This document shows, piece by piece, positions 63,593-64,000 of a DNA stretch of 64,000 nt (positions are counted from its first letter, which is position 1; the number at the start of each line of letters is the position of its first letter). Location of the stretch: positions 5,379,467 to 5,443,466 of the forward strand of contig NC_087191.1 in assembly GCF_035594125.1 (NCBI RefSeq), written 5' to 3'. The notes under the pieces were generated by a model. That model saw only the letters and a program-made list of their open reading frames with translations, was not told where the DNA came from and searched no databases. The DNA comes from Scylla paramamosain. Its lineage: Eukaryota > Arthropoda > Malacostraca > Decapoda > Portunidae. Position numbers and translations under genes: made by a program.

Positions 63593-64000
63593 TCTCTTGT
63601 GATGCCTCCAGCTCTCCTTCAATATATTTCCAGCCCATACCCATGAATTTTCATTAGAAACCTACAGCTGAGAAAACTGCATGGCGCAATGAGTAGTGGA
63701 AGTCCCCAGAACTCCTACCCTGGAGTGATTGCATCTGGGTACCACCACTACCACAACCGCGGCATGCCATTCTCCTCTCAGGATCGGCCTACACGCCCGA
63801 GCTGATATACAGGAAACTTCATGAAAACTCCTCTTAAAGCTACTCATAACTTTCAAATTCTCCTCATAGCTAGGGGCTAGACTTGTGTGTTATGCAAAGT
63901 AACTCATAAGGCGACTCCTAGCTATGAGCTGACTGATTTATGAGCTACTTCCAAGAAGGCGCTGTGTATTTTACGCTATTAATAGCGCTAACGTTTGGTT
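63593..64000. other. Unassigned sequence with nested inverted repeats at the window edge
   Basis: CTCATAGCTAGG at 63863-63874 has its reverse complement at 63917-63928. CGCTATTAATAGCG at 63974-63987 is a perfect 14-bp palindrome. ACTCATAA-type phrases recur. It could be the start of a small non-autonomous element cut by the window edge. No ORF supported. Confidence 0.4.

Overview
The window looks like a stretch of a large, repeat-rich invertebrate genome, most likely an arthropod and probably a decapod crustacean such as a crab. That is inference, from the many Jockey/CR1/RTE-type LINEs and Gypsy and BEL/Pao relics mixed with very long (AT)n, (CT)n and (GA)n microsatellites. There is no bacterial-style gene content, operon or CRISPR array. 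Nearly every long open frame is retrotransposon coding sequence, its antisense shadow, or translated microsatellite.

The one host gene I can support is split across the window on the + strand. A first coding exon (657-930) ends in a clean GT donor in phase 1. A second exon (31434-31569) has a clean AG acceptor, continues in the same phase, and ends at a GTATGT donor. The two together read like the acidic cytoplasmic N-terminus, TM1 and start of the glycosylated extracellular loop of an SLC22-type organic ion transporter. If so, positions 931-31433 are a 30.5 kb first intron, position 31570 onward is intron 2, and the remaining exons lie beyond the window. A cluster of E-box and CRE-like sites at 120-215 could be its promoter.

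About half of the window (roughly 31 kb, summing my own boundaries) is one non-LTR retrotransposon family, here called family A. It is Jockey-like, about 3.3 kb, and has a single ORF of about 986 codons with an APE endonuclease and a reverse transcriptase, a short 5' UTR, a 3' UTR of about 0.1 kb and a poly-A tail. I count 23 pieces. The best are at 16988-20305 (one 2-nt deletion), 34530-36696 (one 7-nt duplication) and 41088-43838 (one 1-nt deletion, 5' truncated). No copy has an intact ORF.

Other elements are:
- an RTE/BovB-like LINE (family B) as an inverted pair at 7727-11640;
- a third LINE (family C) in pieces at 44390-46143, 52815-55186 and 59135-59560;
- a CR1-like LINE (family D) at 46144-48800 with a family A copy nested inside it;
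- a Gypsy pol relic at 36697-39690 (-);
- a BEL/Pao pol relic at 50040-52330 (+);
- an LTR retroelement (family F) with a charged coiled coil, a SCAN-like capsid and a retropepsin, in three pieces at 24418-27320 (-), 55641-56940 (-) and 60240-61611 (+).

Structural oddities include oppositely oriented element copies joined at fold-back points, a perfect 46-bp palindrome, element ends that abut (AT)n arrays, several tandem duplications (periods about 118, 147 and 276 bp), and short dispersed inverted repeats. I see no coherent novel multi-gene system. The notable biology is the transporter gene with its repeat-packed intron and the unusual structural history of family A.
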